A DNA stretch of 64,000 nt from Nelumbo lutea (lineage: Eukaryota; Streptophyta; Magnoliopsida; Proteales; Nelumbonaceae): positions 54,865,655-54,929,654 of the forward strand of contig JAKGHH010000005.1 of the NCBI GenBank assembly GCA_022828595.1, in the 5' to 3' direction. The position numbers and the translations under genes were made by a program. Position 1 is the stretch's first letter. The number at the start of each line of letters is the position of its first letter. Below are positions 33,301-42,835 of this stretch, piece after piece. The notes below the pieces were generated by a model. It made no database searches. It was not told where the DNA came from and worked only from the letters and a program-made list of their open reading frames with translations.

Positions 33301-36300
33301 ATAAGATAATAAACATCATTTTAGGCTTTTAGCAAACTTGAAGTCTTGAATAGTGTTTCAGATGGTAATACAAATAAAGACCAGATAAGTTAACAAGAAG
33401 GAAAGTCATGTACCTAGTGAAAAGAAAAAAAAAGACTGATTAGTAATGGAGCTTGTCAAAAACTTTTGTAGTTTATTAAAACAGAAACTAAACTAACCCA
33501 GGATGGTGGTCAGTCAATAAAATGAACTCTTTAGTCTACAATTACAAAAACTTAACTCAACTCAACCTTGTCCCAACAATATGGAGTCAGCTACATGAAT
33601 CCTTATTCTATCATTCCACACTGCTCAGTGCCCCATATCCACCATTAAGTTATGGGCCCTTAACTCATTTTTCACATGACTACAATTATTATAAGAAATT
33701 GTATGTAGCTATAAGAATTTGATCCCAACTATAATGAGGTTGGCTACATGAATCCTGTTTTTCTATTTCATTCTGTTTAATTCCATGTATAATGTTAAAT
33801 TTACTTCAACCTATGTCATTTTTGGTGCCCCTAGCCCTTCTATCCCCTTCAACTTGCAATTGATCGTTTTTTTCTTCCTATGCATGTGACTGAACCATAG
33901 TCTACTTTCTCTCATTTTATCACCTGACACCTATTGAAGCTACTCCTCGGTTCCTTTGAATGACTTCACTCCTGAGTCCTGACCCTATCCTTTCTAGTTT
34001 TTTCCACTCATACATCTCAGCATACACATTTCTGCCACTCTCATTTTTTGGGCATGTTGTCTCTTGACTACCCAACACTCAACTCCATACAGCATTTTTG
34101 GCCTTACAACTGTTGTATAGAATTTCCCTTTTAATCTATAAGTGGTATTTGCCTATAACATAAGACACTAGATGCACCCCTCCATTTTGCCCAGCCTGCT
34201 CTAATTCTATAGGCAACATCTTCCTCAATTTCTCCCTTGTTATGAATTACAAACCAAGGTACTGGAAAAAGGTAAAGTAATTTTATTAGAAAGACCAGCC
34301 AAATACAAAAAGTGGGAGTTCAATCATCTAAATCCACAACCTCCAGAACCACTAGTAGTCACATATACCACAAAGACACAGATTGCAAGACACAACTAGG
34401 CTGCTGGGAAGGCTCCCTGGCAGCAGCAGCCCAAGAACTCAACCTCCCCACAGCAACACTAATTAACTCATCAGTCTGCAAATGAAGCCCCTGAAAAGCC
34501 TTTTTGTTTCTTTCCAACCAAACTGTCCACACCACACTTAAACCTTGTGGGCACCAACCAGCAAGCATCTTTTATTCTTTGAAAAAAAGTGACAACCAGC
34601 AAGCAACTTTCTCAGATTTTTCAGACAGACCCAGGACAGGCTCGAAGCTTTTACGGAATGAAGCTAGATCTCATACACCTTTGGGCAGTGGATAAGGAGA
34701 TGATCCAGGTTCTCATCAGACTGATTTCACATTGGGTATGCATGGTCTTGAATCGGCACCCCTCTTTTAATCAGACAATATTTAGTTAGGTCCTACCCAA
34801 GAAAAACAACCCAGAGCAGGAAGCAAACTTGAGGTTGAGGGGATTGCACTTATACTAGGAAAAGGACCCAGGCAGATGGGAGAAGGTTCTTAGCCATTGA
34901 ATTTACAGAAAATTTCCCAGTCTTTTCCCACTTCCATATCCACTCATCATCCCACCCCTTCTAATACTTTGATTGTTGAGCAATTGAAGAAACCAAAACA
35001 GTATTCGCCTCCCAATCTTGAGGACTTCTCCTTAGGCTAGCAGACCACACCACATCATTCTGCCACTCATACGAATTAGCAACCAGGGCATCTTTGTCAG
35101 TTGCACTATTGGAAAATCTGCAGGTATAACCTTTCAAGGGGTTCGCTCAAACACCAAGAACTCTTATTATTGTTAAATTTACAATGCATATATTCTGCTT
35201 TACTCCTACTTATTTTAAAACCACTTGTCTTTAGGGCATTTGTCCATAAACCACACACTAATTCATATTTATCAAAAAATACTAATTTATTGTTGTGTTG
35301 TAATGGAGATTTGGCATCACTTTCCCTCTTTCATGTACATAAATTTGTTCAGGGAACATAATTTTCTATGCTGTCCCTCTAGAGAAGAAGGGCATGATCA
35401 TGTTTTGGACCTTTTGGTGCATATGCCCATCCAACTTCTAGGGTACCTAGGCAAAAAAGAATCTAGGATAGATCATTGTATAACTCTCAATCCTCTCAGA
35501 CAATCATCATCATCAAATAGAATGCTTTAGGACAGCCAACTGTGTAAAGATGGTGTACAATTCCTGCACAATTTCTATGAACAATTAAACATCACTAGAA
35601 ACTAGTTTGTAACAACATCTACTTCATCCCTTCATTGCACCAAGATCATTCTGCAATGGTCCCCACCTCTTGGGAGAAGACCATAAAACTAAACCTCAAT
35701 GTGCTTGGGAACCAAGAGCTTTCAGGTATTGGTGGCATTTTCAAGATGAGCTCCAATCAAATTACAAACCATGCTCCTTGGGCTAGGGATGCAAACAGAT
35801 CGGATCGGATCGGATTCGAATCAGGGTATATCCGAATATGATTCGACAGTACAAACAGTAGATCCGATCGGATCTCATAAACACATATTCGAATTTGAAT
35901 CCATTGATAATGCTGGATATCCGAAACAATCCGATTCAATTTAATTTCTGAAAATTTTAAATACATATATATAACTATTTTCATCATATATATATATATA
36001 TATATATATCAGATAGGAGGCTGATTCAAATTCAATCTGATTCGAAAATCTGACAGGAGTATATCCGAATCGGACAAAATAGGATTGGGTCAGATCATGA
36101 TCCGATCTATTTGCACCTCTACCTTGGGCCCTACAAGCTGGGAAATTTAGTGAAGGGAACCTCTCTAGGGGTGTCAATTGGACCGGATTTTGTCCAATCC
36201 AATCCAGTCCTATATGAGTCCATTACAAATGGACATCATGGACCAGGTCCAATCCAATTTGATGAATACTTTGGGCCATTCTGGACCAGTCCAATTCAAT

Positions 36301-37786
36301 GTCTCTACCATCCAATCCGTTCAAATTGGTCTTAATTTAGATTGGTACCAACCCAAACCTGGTCCATTGACACCTGTATTCTTATCTTCTATAAATGGAC
36401 CAGGTATTGGTTCAATCCAACCCAATCCAATATAAATCCATTATGGATGGACCAGGTCCAATCCAATCCAGTAACTAATTTGAACCATTAAGGTCCAATT
36501 CAATATATCTTATTGGTTCGTCCAATCTGTCCAAATTGATTTTTACTTGGACGAGGTCCAACAGAAAGCCACTCTATTGACACCCCTACCTCTCCCCATA
36601 CTCATGGCCTAGGTAAAATTTCCTTTTCCATTCATATGGATTATGGAGTTCACTTGTTGGCGCTGACCCCCTCCCTCTCATGATAGGATAGGTCATAGAT
36701 GGAAGTGGCAAACCATGGCAACATTGTTAGTTCTTAAAGATGGCTCAATCCTTAGAAAATTAACTCCTAGGTCTAAAACCTCCTTCTAGAGGATCTTGCC
36801 AAGTGTGACGTCGTCCAATTGAAGTTAATGTCAAATCCATATGGGAACATGGACTAGGGGTTTGGAGGGTAAGGTTGTTATTCTTCTAATTATTTTACTA
36901 GTTATTGTTGTTTGGGGTGGGCATTCTCTCTACATATTCTTGTTTGTTTATCAGTAAAGTTCCCACTGGAAACAAAAAGGGTATGTAGAGTTGACTACTT
37001 GATTTACAACTACAATCATAAGACCATCCTAAAATACTCATAAGACAAATTAGACACAGTGCTACTACTTCATTCATCCCAAAAATATTGAGGGCTTTGC
37101 CTCCTTCTAAGTCAAACACAGAATGGTACATATAAACCTACTGGAGCTAAAATATCAAGTTAAAAGCCCAAAAAGAAAATGCAAACAAACCGAATAACCG
37201 ATAACCCACGTAGAAAATCTCATCGGGCACACAAACACCAGTCAACCATACCACTCATCAGAATAAGCCCTAGAAAATAACAAACTAAAACTTGACAAAT
37301 AACGAGAACAAAGGAATCACTTTCATAGCAGGATGAAATAACTGGACCAACTGAAGAACCAAACCCCTCCCAAAAGGAAGGAAAGCCAAAAATACAGCGG
37401 AACACAAGAGAAAAAGAAACTCCACAACTAAATGAGTACCGATAAACGGCAATTTCCACTAAAAAAAAGCCATTGCCCAATGTTGGTCCCAGCTATTTGG
37501 GGTCTTGAGAGGGGTAGAGTGGATAATACAATCCTAAAAACAAAGCAAATTGATAAAAGGAGAAGAAGAAGAAGAAGAAGAAATTCATCGTCGTGAAGAA
37601 ATCAGCAAAAAAGATAAACATGAAACAAAAACAAGAAAAAAAAAAAGAGTAGAAAAGATCGAACCGTACGTGCAGTTTTCCTCTGAGCTCTCTGTCGGAG
37701 CGAAGCTTAACGTAGATTCTCTCGTCGAGGCTGAGTCTAATAAGATCGAGAGGCTCTTTGACCGCGCTTTCTTCTTCGGTCGCCAT
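27319..37786 (-). CDS. LSM3: U6 snRNA-associated Sm-like protein LSM3
   Basis: Three exons on the minus strand: 37786-37670 (39 codons), 31691-31596 (32 codons) and 27399-27319 (26 codons plus TGA). Both introns are phase 0 with GT-AG ends (5978 and 4196 bp). The joined product is 97 residues, the normal LSM3 length. The Sm1 motif runs through exons 1 and 2, with [20 protein letters not shown] then [11 protein letters not shown]. Sm2 is in exon 3, [15 protein letters not shown], and the protein ends LRTA. LSM3 sits in the nuclear LSm2-8 ring that binds the U6 snRNA 3' end and in the cytoplasmic LSm1-7 ring that promotes decapping. Every exon is intact despite large transposon-filled introns, so the gene is probably functional. 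An unspliced reading past exon 1, or the other frame through exon 3, gives false longer products. Confidence 0.95.
28931..29462 (+). repeat. 5' LTR of TPR-carrying element, copy 2
   Basis: 532 bp, TG...CA, with the same internal 'cttatcttatc' tandem blocks as copy 1. The frame at 29280-29507 is LTR sequence, not a gene. Confidence 0.92.
29493..30581 (+). pseudogene. gag head - captured TPR protein - pol tail, degenerate (copy 2)
   Basis: The gag-like leader keeps [16 protein letters not shown] and reads openly from 29597 through [20 protein letters not shown] and a Ser/Lys-rich spacer into the TPR part at about 29828, giving a 141-codon frame ending at 30022. This copy retains more gag than copy 1 and lacks the NLGIAYLQ piece of the host gene. 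The TPR motif [16 protein letters not shown] and the following segments match copy 1. TGA codons at 30020-30022 and 30311-30313 are at the same places as in copy 1; a TGA in the gag part and a TAG near 30347 are private to this copy. The tail again carries [10 protein letters not shown]. Confidence 0.8.
30585..31073 (+). repeat. 3' LTR of TPR-carrying element, copy 2
   Basis: 489 bp, shorter than the 5' LTR by loss of internal tandem blocks, ending CCCATAACA before the CTCCT duplication. Confidence 0.92.
31308..31485 (-). mobile_element. Au-type SINE in LSM3 intron 2
   Basis: On the minus strand an A box TGGTGTAATGG (perfect to TRGYNNANNGG) is followed about 40 nt later by a B box GTTTGAGTC (one mismatch). 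The body ends with 'cctcccaagaccctagatgg' and 'attgggtaataacc' followed by a T run. This plan and the 3' end match my memory of the plant Au SINE family. It lies 111 bp past the exon 2 donor, in the same orientation as LSM3. Confidence 0.7.
31701..32800. other. LSM3 intron 1, proximal part
   Basis: No repeat or gene recognised. Frames of up to 98 codons show no protein character. Confidence 0.45.
32801..33150. repeat. 173-bp tandem duplication in LSM3 intron 1
   Basis: Units around 'aagcccttt/tctaaaatcatt' (32815 and 32988), 'catctgtttcca' and 'tttctctgccaaatt' repeat in the same order at a spacing of about 173 bp. A third degenerate start appears near 33155. Confidence 0.7.
33530..34240 (-). 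mobile_element. RTE-type LINE 3' remnant
   Basis: On the minus strand the region reads, across several frameshifts, as the end of a plant RTE-clade reverse transcriptase: [27 protein letters not shown], then DKMRES and, near the end, ...YMELNR...RIHVA. After it comes the usual tail 'tcatgtagccaacctc'. That tail occurs twice (about 33720-33765 and 33560-33610). No intact frame. It lies in LSM3 intron 1, in the same orientation as the gene. Confidence 0.7.
34262..35105 (-). mobile_element. L1-type LINE ORF2 C-terminal remnant
   Basis: Minus-strand reading gives, with frameshifts, [81 protein letters not shown] and [14 protein letters not shown]. This is the order of the zf-RVT region of plant L1 elements. 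It is truncated and defective, and sits in LSM3 intron 1 in the gene's orientation. Confidence 0.75.
35784..36121. mobile_element. hAT-type MITE (338 bp), TIR TAGGGATGCAAA
   Basis: Termini TAGGGATGCAAACAGATCGG and TCTATTTGCACCTCTA are inverted copies. The 8-bp duplication CCTTGGGC is perfect (35776-35783 and 36122-36129). It lies in LSM3 intron 1. The (TA)n run at about 35989-36009 is internal. Confidence 0.85.
36166..36588. mobile_element. hAT-type MITE (423 bp), TIR TAGGGGTGTCAAT
   Basis: TAGGGGTGTCAATTGGACC at the left and ATTGACACCCCTA at the right. Flanks ACCTCTCT and ACCTCTCC agree at 7 of 8 if the first T and last A are counted in the target. The interior is rich in 'ggtccaatccaat'. 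It lies only 44 bp from the preceding MITE, in LSM3 intron 1. Confidence 0.78.
36600..37460. other. LSM3 intron 1, distal part
   Basis: No repeat, RNA or coding feature recognised. Confidence 0.45.
37461..37520 (-). mobile_element. Truncated Au-type SINE (3' end)
   Basis: 'cccaatgttggtcccagc' followed by 'ggtcttgagaggggtaga' matches the 3' end of the SINE at 31308-31485, with the A/T-run tail at the left. Head and Pol III boxes are absent. It ends about 150 bp downstream of the exon 1 donor of LSM3. Confidence 0.65.
37560..37581. repeat. (AGA)7 microsatellite in LSM3 intron 1
   Basis: Seven AGA units about 90 bp downstream of the LSM3 exon 1 donor; on the transcribed strand it is a TCT tract. 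Confidence 0.8.
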
Positions 37787-37957
37787 TCCTTCCCTCCTTT
37801 TCTTCCCAAAAACAGGTTTTTCTTCTCTCGCGTTTGTTCTCTCACTCTCAAATAGGCTAATAGCTTGGAACGTGGAAGTTCGGGGTAAACCTGTTAATGG
37901 GCCGGATAGCCCGACGGGATGGACCGGACCGGCCGTTCTAGGCTTGGGCTCGGCCAG
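37787..37957 (-). promoter_or_regulatory. LSM3 5'UTR and residual promoter
   Basis: Only 171 bp separate the LSM3 start codon from the hAT element. The first 70 bp are pyrimidine-rich in the gene's sense strand as read towards the ATG. The outer part (37889-37957) is GC-rich and resembles the subterminal part of another hAT-like repeat. No clear TATA box was found. Confidence 0.4.
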
Positions 37958-40900
37958 TAGAGATGTAAATCAGGCCGTACCACCCGCGGCATGGCACGAC
38001 AGCCCGCTGGCCATGCCAGGCCTGGCACGATAGTCCATGTCATGTTGGGCCTGGGGTTCGAAGTCCATGGGCCAGCACGACATGCACAATCTAGCCTGCA
38101 GCATGGCCCACAGGGCCCATAGTGGGCCACGCTTGGCCCATCCGAGAACTAGCCATTGGGGACTAGTTTCAGCTTTTGGGGTTTTTCTCACATAAATACC
38201 CCCCTAACAGCTATAAATAGCTATATAGGGGTAATTATGTATTTTGGTTATGAAAAGAGAAAAAATGACACATGCCCCCCAACAGCTATATAACAATTAG
38301 TTTAGGGGGCACAATGGCCAAAATACCCCTCCCAACAACTATAAAACAACTAGTTTTTAGGGTTTTTTGAGCAATTGAATTATTTTCAATTCCTATAAAT
38401 AGCTCTATCCTCCACCATTCTCATCACACCAATTCAATAATTCTCTTAATCTCTTCTCTTTCTTTCATATATTCTCTGCAATTTGAGTGAATTTTGATAG
38501 TTTGATTGGTTGATTGTCTGATTCTCCAATTATCAAATTTATTGAAGTTTTAGCAAGAAAAATATTTGCTCAAGTATCTCAAGTTAGCAATTTGGGAGGC
38601 TTGGACGTTGAAAGGCTTTAATCGTTGAAATCAAGTTGGGATTTTGAACCGGCAATCCGAGTAAGTCTAATTAAATTAAATTTTATTCTTTTAGAATTAA
38701 AAAAAAAATGACAAACTCTTCCCAAAACCAATTACCCAACATCTTCATTGTTGACGATATTTAGTTGCATCATGATAGTGTTAACACTGACATGGATACT
38801 ATTGATATTGATGGAACTTTCACCCCTAGTAATGATACTAAGGAAAGAAAAAGAGGGCCTCTAAGTTGAGTAGCCCAATTTAGAAAATATTTAAAGCATA
38901 TGATGTTGAGGGGAAGAAAAAAAGAGCAGTTTGCCAAAAATGTAAAAAAGACTTTAGATATTGTTACAAGGGTGGTACTGGTCATTTGAGCAAACATTTA
39001 CTCGCACATGTGAAAGAAGAAGAAAGGAGAAAAACAACACAAACACAAATCAGGAGGGGGTTTTGGTACATTTAAATATTCACAAGAATAAATGAGATAA
39101 GAATTAGCAAAACACATTGTACATGCTGAACAACTTTTTTTGTTAGTTGAATATACTAAACTTGAAAAATGGTTACATAATTCTATAAATCCACAATATA
39201 AAAAAGTTTCTAGAAATACTATTTGATCAGATGCTTTAAAATTTTTTTATTCATATAAACAAAAATTAATTTATTTATTATCAAATCTTAATTCTAAAGT
39301 TGCAATTACTTCTTATGTTTGGACTTCTAAATTTAGCATAAGTTATATTTGTATTACCAGTCATTTTATTGATGAAAAATAGCTTTTAAATAAAAGAATT
39401 TAAGTTTTACTGGGCTCGAATGACCACATAATGGCCCAACTATTGCTGCAAGCATTTTAAATACTTTACATGCTTATAGAATTGAGAATAAATTATTTTC
39501 TATTAGTTTTGATAATGATAGTAATACTGATTATACAATAAATATTTTAAAATCTGAATTAAGACCATGTTTAAATGGTAAATTATTCCATATCAGATGT
39601 GCATGTCACATATTAAATTTATGTATTCATGATGCTTTAAATATTATTTCTATTCATATTTCTAAAATTAGAAATTGTATTATATTTATTAAAGGATCTA
39701 GAGCAAGAAAACAAGAAATTAAATATTTATGTCAATATTATGGTTTAAAATATAAACATTTTATACTATATGTTAAACATAGATGGTATTCTACTTATGC
39801 TATGTTAGAATGTTGTATTTCTCATAAATAAATTTTTACTTACTTTTATAATGAAAAAATGCCTAATGATATTATATTTGAGGAAGATTAGTAAATGGTA
39901 GTTTGTATAAGAGATTTTTTAAAACATTTTTATGATGCAACTAATGAATTATCAGGTATTTATTATCCAACTAGTTGTAATTTACTTTATCAATTAATGG
40001 TGATTAGTGATTGTTTTGCAAAATAAAGAAATAATCCACAATTTAAAATATTGTGAAAATAATGGAAAATAAATTTAAAAAATATTGGGAGAACATTTTT
40101 CATCTTTATTGTTTAGCTACAATATTAGATCTAGGATTATGAAAGATGGTTTAGATATTTTGCTTGAAACATATTGTGAAAATATGAATATTGAAATTGG
40201 AAATAAAAAAGAAGAAATCAATAATTTATTATTTGAAACGTACAATTCATATGAATATGAAATAATATGAAATAATTCTACAAATTGTAAACATTTTCTA
40301 CTTCTAAACTTGAGCCTAGTAGTAGAAGAGAATTTTTTTTATTTAATAAGTACGAGGCAAAAATCTACTACTTGTAAAACAAGTTCATTTATTGAACTTA
40401 ATTTTTATTTACAAGCAAATTTTTCTAGTTTAGGTGAATGAGCAAATAATTTTGATATTTAGCATGGTGGAGTGAATATTCAAAAGCTTATCAAATTCTT
40501 GCCGTCATCGAGTCTTCTTTTAGTGTAGGTACCAGGGCATTGGACGACAAGAAAATCTGCATGAACAATGAAAGTATAGATATGTGCATTGCTTGAAGGA
40601 TTGGTTGGATGCTGGAGATAGACTACAAGACAAAGGAGGACACGACACTACACCCGATATTTCACCTGAAGCAGATGATGAAAGTCATGAACAATAGTTG
40701 ACTAGTTGTATAGAATTTTTTGTTTTTTTTCAAAAAATTGTAAATTTTGTTTTAATTTTATTTAATTTATTTACTATTTTTTAACAATGTAATTTTGTAT
40801 TTTCAATTTGTAACTATATTGTATTTTTTTTATATTTTATTAATTTATTTCATTTTCATATTTCATTCATCCAAGTATCCAACCATTGTATGCTTTGTAA

Positions 40901-41263
40901 TTTGTATCATTCAAATTTAAATGAAATAAAATTCCTATTTTTCTTCTAATTTGTTATTCCATCATCCTTATTTTGTTAAGTATTTTTTCATTTATGTGTT
41001 AAATTTCTCATTTCTTAAATTTTCAAATAGCTCCCAAAGCTCAAAGGAAAGTTAAATATTTTAGTTTTACATTTTTACTTAGAAAATAAATCAAAATTAT
41101 AAAAAACAAAAAATGTCAAAAAACCAGTCTAGCCCGGTTCGGTCCAAGCCTACGGCACGACACGGGCCCGCACGGGCTTGGGCCGTGGGCCATGTCATGC
41201 CGATCCCCAAACTTTTCACTGGGGAGGGCGGCATGGCCCGCCACTGACCACTTTACACCTCTA
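37958..41263 (+). mobile_element. hAT transposon, full length but inactive
   Basis: The left terminus TAGAGATGTAAATC and right terminus ...CACTTTACACCTCTA (41263) are imperfect inverted copies, and both subterminal regions are GC-rich with many 'gggcc' and 'ggcac' strings. It contains a decayed transposase (38708-40697). Adjacent 8-mers TCGGCCAG and GGCTTGAG do not match, though 'ggcttggg' occurs 9 bp before the left end. So the target duplication is lost, or the insertion lies inside another repeat. The right end matches 1-368. Confidence 0.82.
38708..40697 (+). pseudogene. hAT (ricesleeper-like) transposase, decayed
   Basis: Across many stops and frameshifts the reading gives a BED zinc finger, AVCQKCKKDFRYC...GHLSKHLLAH (about 38924-39010). 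The catalytic-region motifs follow: VAITSYVWTSKF...ITSHFIDE, then ELRPCLNGKLFHIRCACHIL, NLCIHDALN and KHRWYSTYAMLECC. The C-terminal dimerisation part survives as WWSEYSKAYQILAV and SSFSVGTRALDD, but the stretch expected between these two (the usual ILAIPVSS-type segment) is missing. It ends with a stop at 40695-40697. It is noncoding today. Confidence 0.82.
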
Positions 41264-42124
41264 GGCTTGAGCAAGCACTAAATGTGCTCGACTATTTTCA
41301 GGCCGACCCTAGGCTTTTTCAAATAAGTCTGGCCCGAGACCGAACCCAATTTGATAATAAATGTTCATAATGAAAATATAATATACATCATATAATATTA
41401 TGTAATAATAATATTTCTAGAGAAAAGTGTATTATACAATATTTTATATATTATATAATATATAATATACTATTAATAGTATATAAGTAATATATTATAA
41501 AATATCTATCTAGATCAGGCTTCGGGCATTATATAGAGTCAAGTTTGGACTCAAAATCTAGGCCTAATGGTCAGGCATTGCTCAGGCTTGGGCTTGAACT
41601 TGAACTTGATCATTTTTTGTTTATAAAGAGACAAGTTTGATCCTATTTTGTCAAATTCAAATTTTCCTATTTCGGATCATTGGATCGGATAATTGGATTT
41701 GAATAGAAAATTGGATCAAATTCGGATAACCCCATCTTATCCAAAAGGATTGTGTGTGTGCATTATATATATATATATATAATATGTCATTTATTTATTT
41801 ATTTATAAATGTGTTATTTATATTGCTTTTTGTAAATATTTAAATTATTTTTATAAAAAACATGTAAATATATGACAAAAATAGTTGAAAAAATACTTAT
41901 ATTTTTTATTTTTCTTTATTGAAATTGTATATTTTTGTTTCCTTTTAATAATTTATTGATTTTTTTAAATGAAATAGGATCTGATCAAATTCAAATATCA
42001 AGCATTTTGGTCAGACTCGGATTCAAATAAGTATTTATGAGATTCGATGTTCAGATCTTCAAATCATATTGAATCTATAGTGTATCAAATATGATTTGAA
42101 TCCAATTGATCTATTGCATCCCTA
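41264..42124. other. Repeat-derived DNA flanking the hAT element
   Basis: 41264-41640 has hAT-like subterminal strings ('caggccgaccctaggc', 'gcttgggcttgaacttg') without clear ends. The right end at 42105-42124 (TTGATCTATTGCATCCCTA) matches the terminus of the MITE at 35784-36121, so a decayed member of that family probably ends here; its left end could not be placed. Confidence 0.4.
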
Positions 42125-42139
42125 TTTCTCTCTCTCTCT

Positions 42140-42835
42140 CTATATATATATTGAAAATATATTTATCACAAAAATATAATAAATATAAATTTTAGTATGT
42201 ATAAATATAGATTAAGATTTTAAATTATTATTAATAAATATCAAATTTCTGAAAGTTATTTTCTAGAATTATTAATTGATATAAGTTAACTAATGTTTTT
42301 ATTATTAGTACATTAATAATTGCAAATATTATTCTATTTTTTAATATCTATTAATTTTTTTTGAAAGTTATTAACTATTTTTGTTATTTGAAAGCTCCAA
42401 GGACTCTAAAATTTTTAATATATTTTCATTATTTCAACAATAATTAAAAAATTTTAAATTATTTATATTTTACATTCTTATTATCAAATATTATTAAATC
42501 TATTATAATTATTTTTTTTTTGTTTTTGATAAAATTTGTAAGTTTATTACATAATTTCTTTATTCATCTATTTAAATAATATTAATATTTATTATTTTAA
42601 TATTACTTATTTATTGAATTTCATAATCCATAAAATTATAAGTTATACTATTATTACATATTTTTGTTATTAATTTTGTAAAATATAAAATTATTATTAA
42701 TTCAAATATTATGAAATATATTATACTTTTTTTTCTTTTAATAATTTTTTAATGTTTATTACATAATTTCGTTATTTTAACTATTTAAAATTTTGTTATT
42801 TAGTTATTTAGTTACTTTAACTAAATGTTGGACTG
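42140..42835 (-). mobile_element. Helitron-like family, internal fragment
   Basis: Reverse complement of the AT-rich interior of elements A and B. 'gaaagttattttctagaatt', 'attaattgatataagt' and 'tccataaaattata' occur here in reverse orientation and in the same order. No termini remain. Confidence 0.6.

Noticed and set aside
37493..37786. 97-codon unspliced reading of LSM3 exon 1
   Set aside because: After codon 39 it continues into intron sequence (Phe-rich); the true continuation is exon 2 at 31691.
37941..41271. GGCTTGGG / GGCTTGAG as the hAT target duplication
   Set aside because: The left copy lies 9 bp away from the TIR, so it does not fit a clean 8-bp duplication; such strings are also common in hAT subterminal DNA.
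41640..42124. Complete MITE of the TAGGGATGCAAA family
   Set aside because: Only the right terminus is recognisable; no left end or duplication was found.
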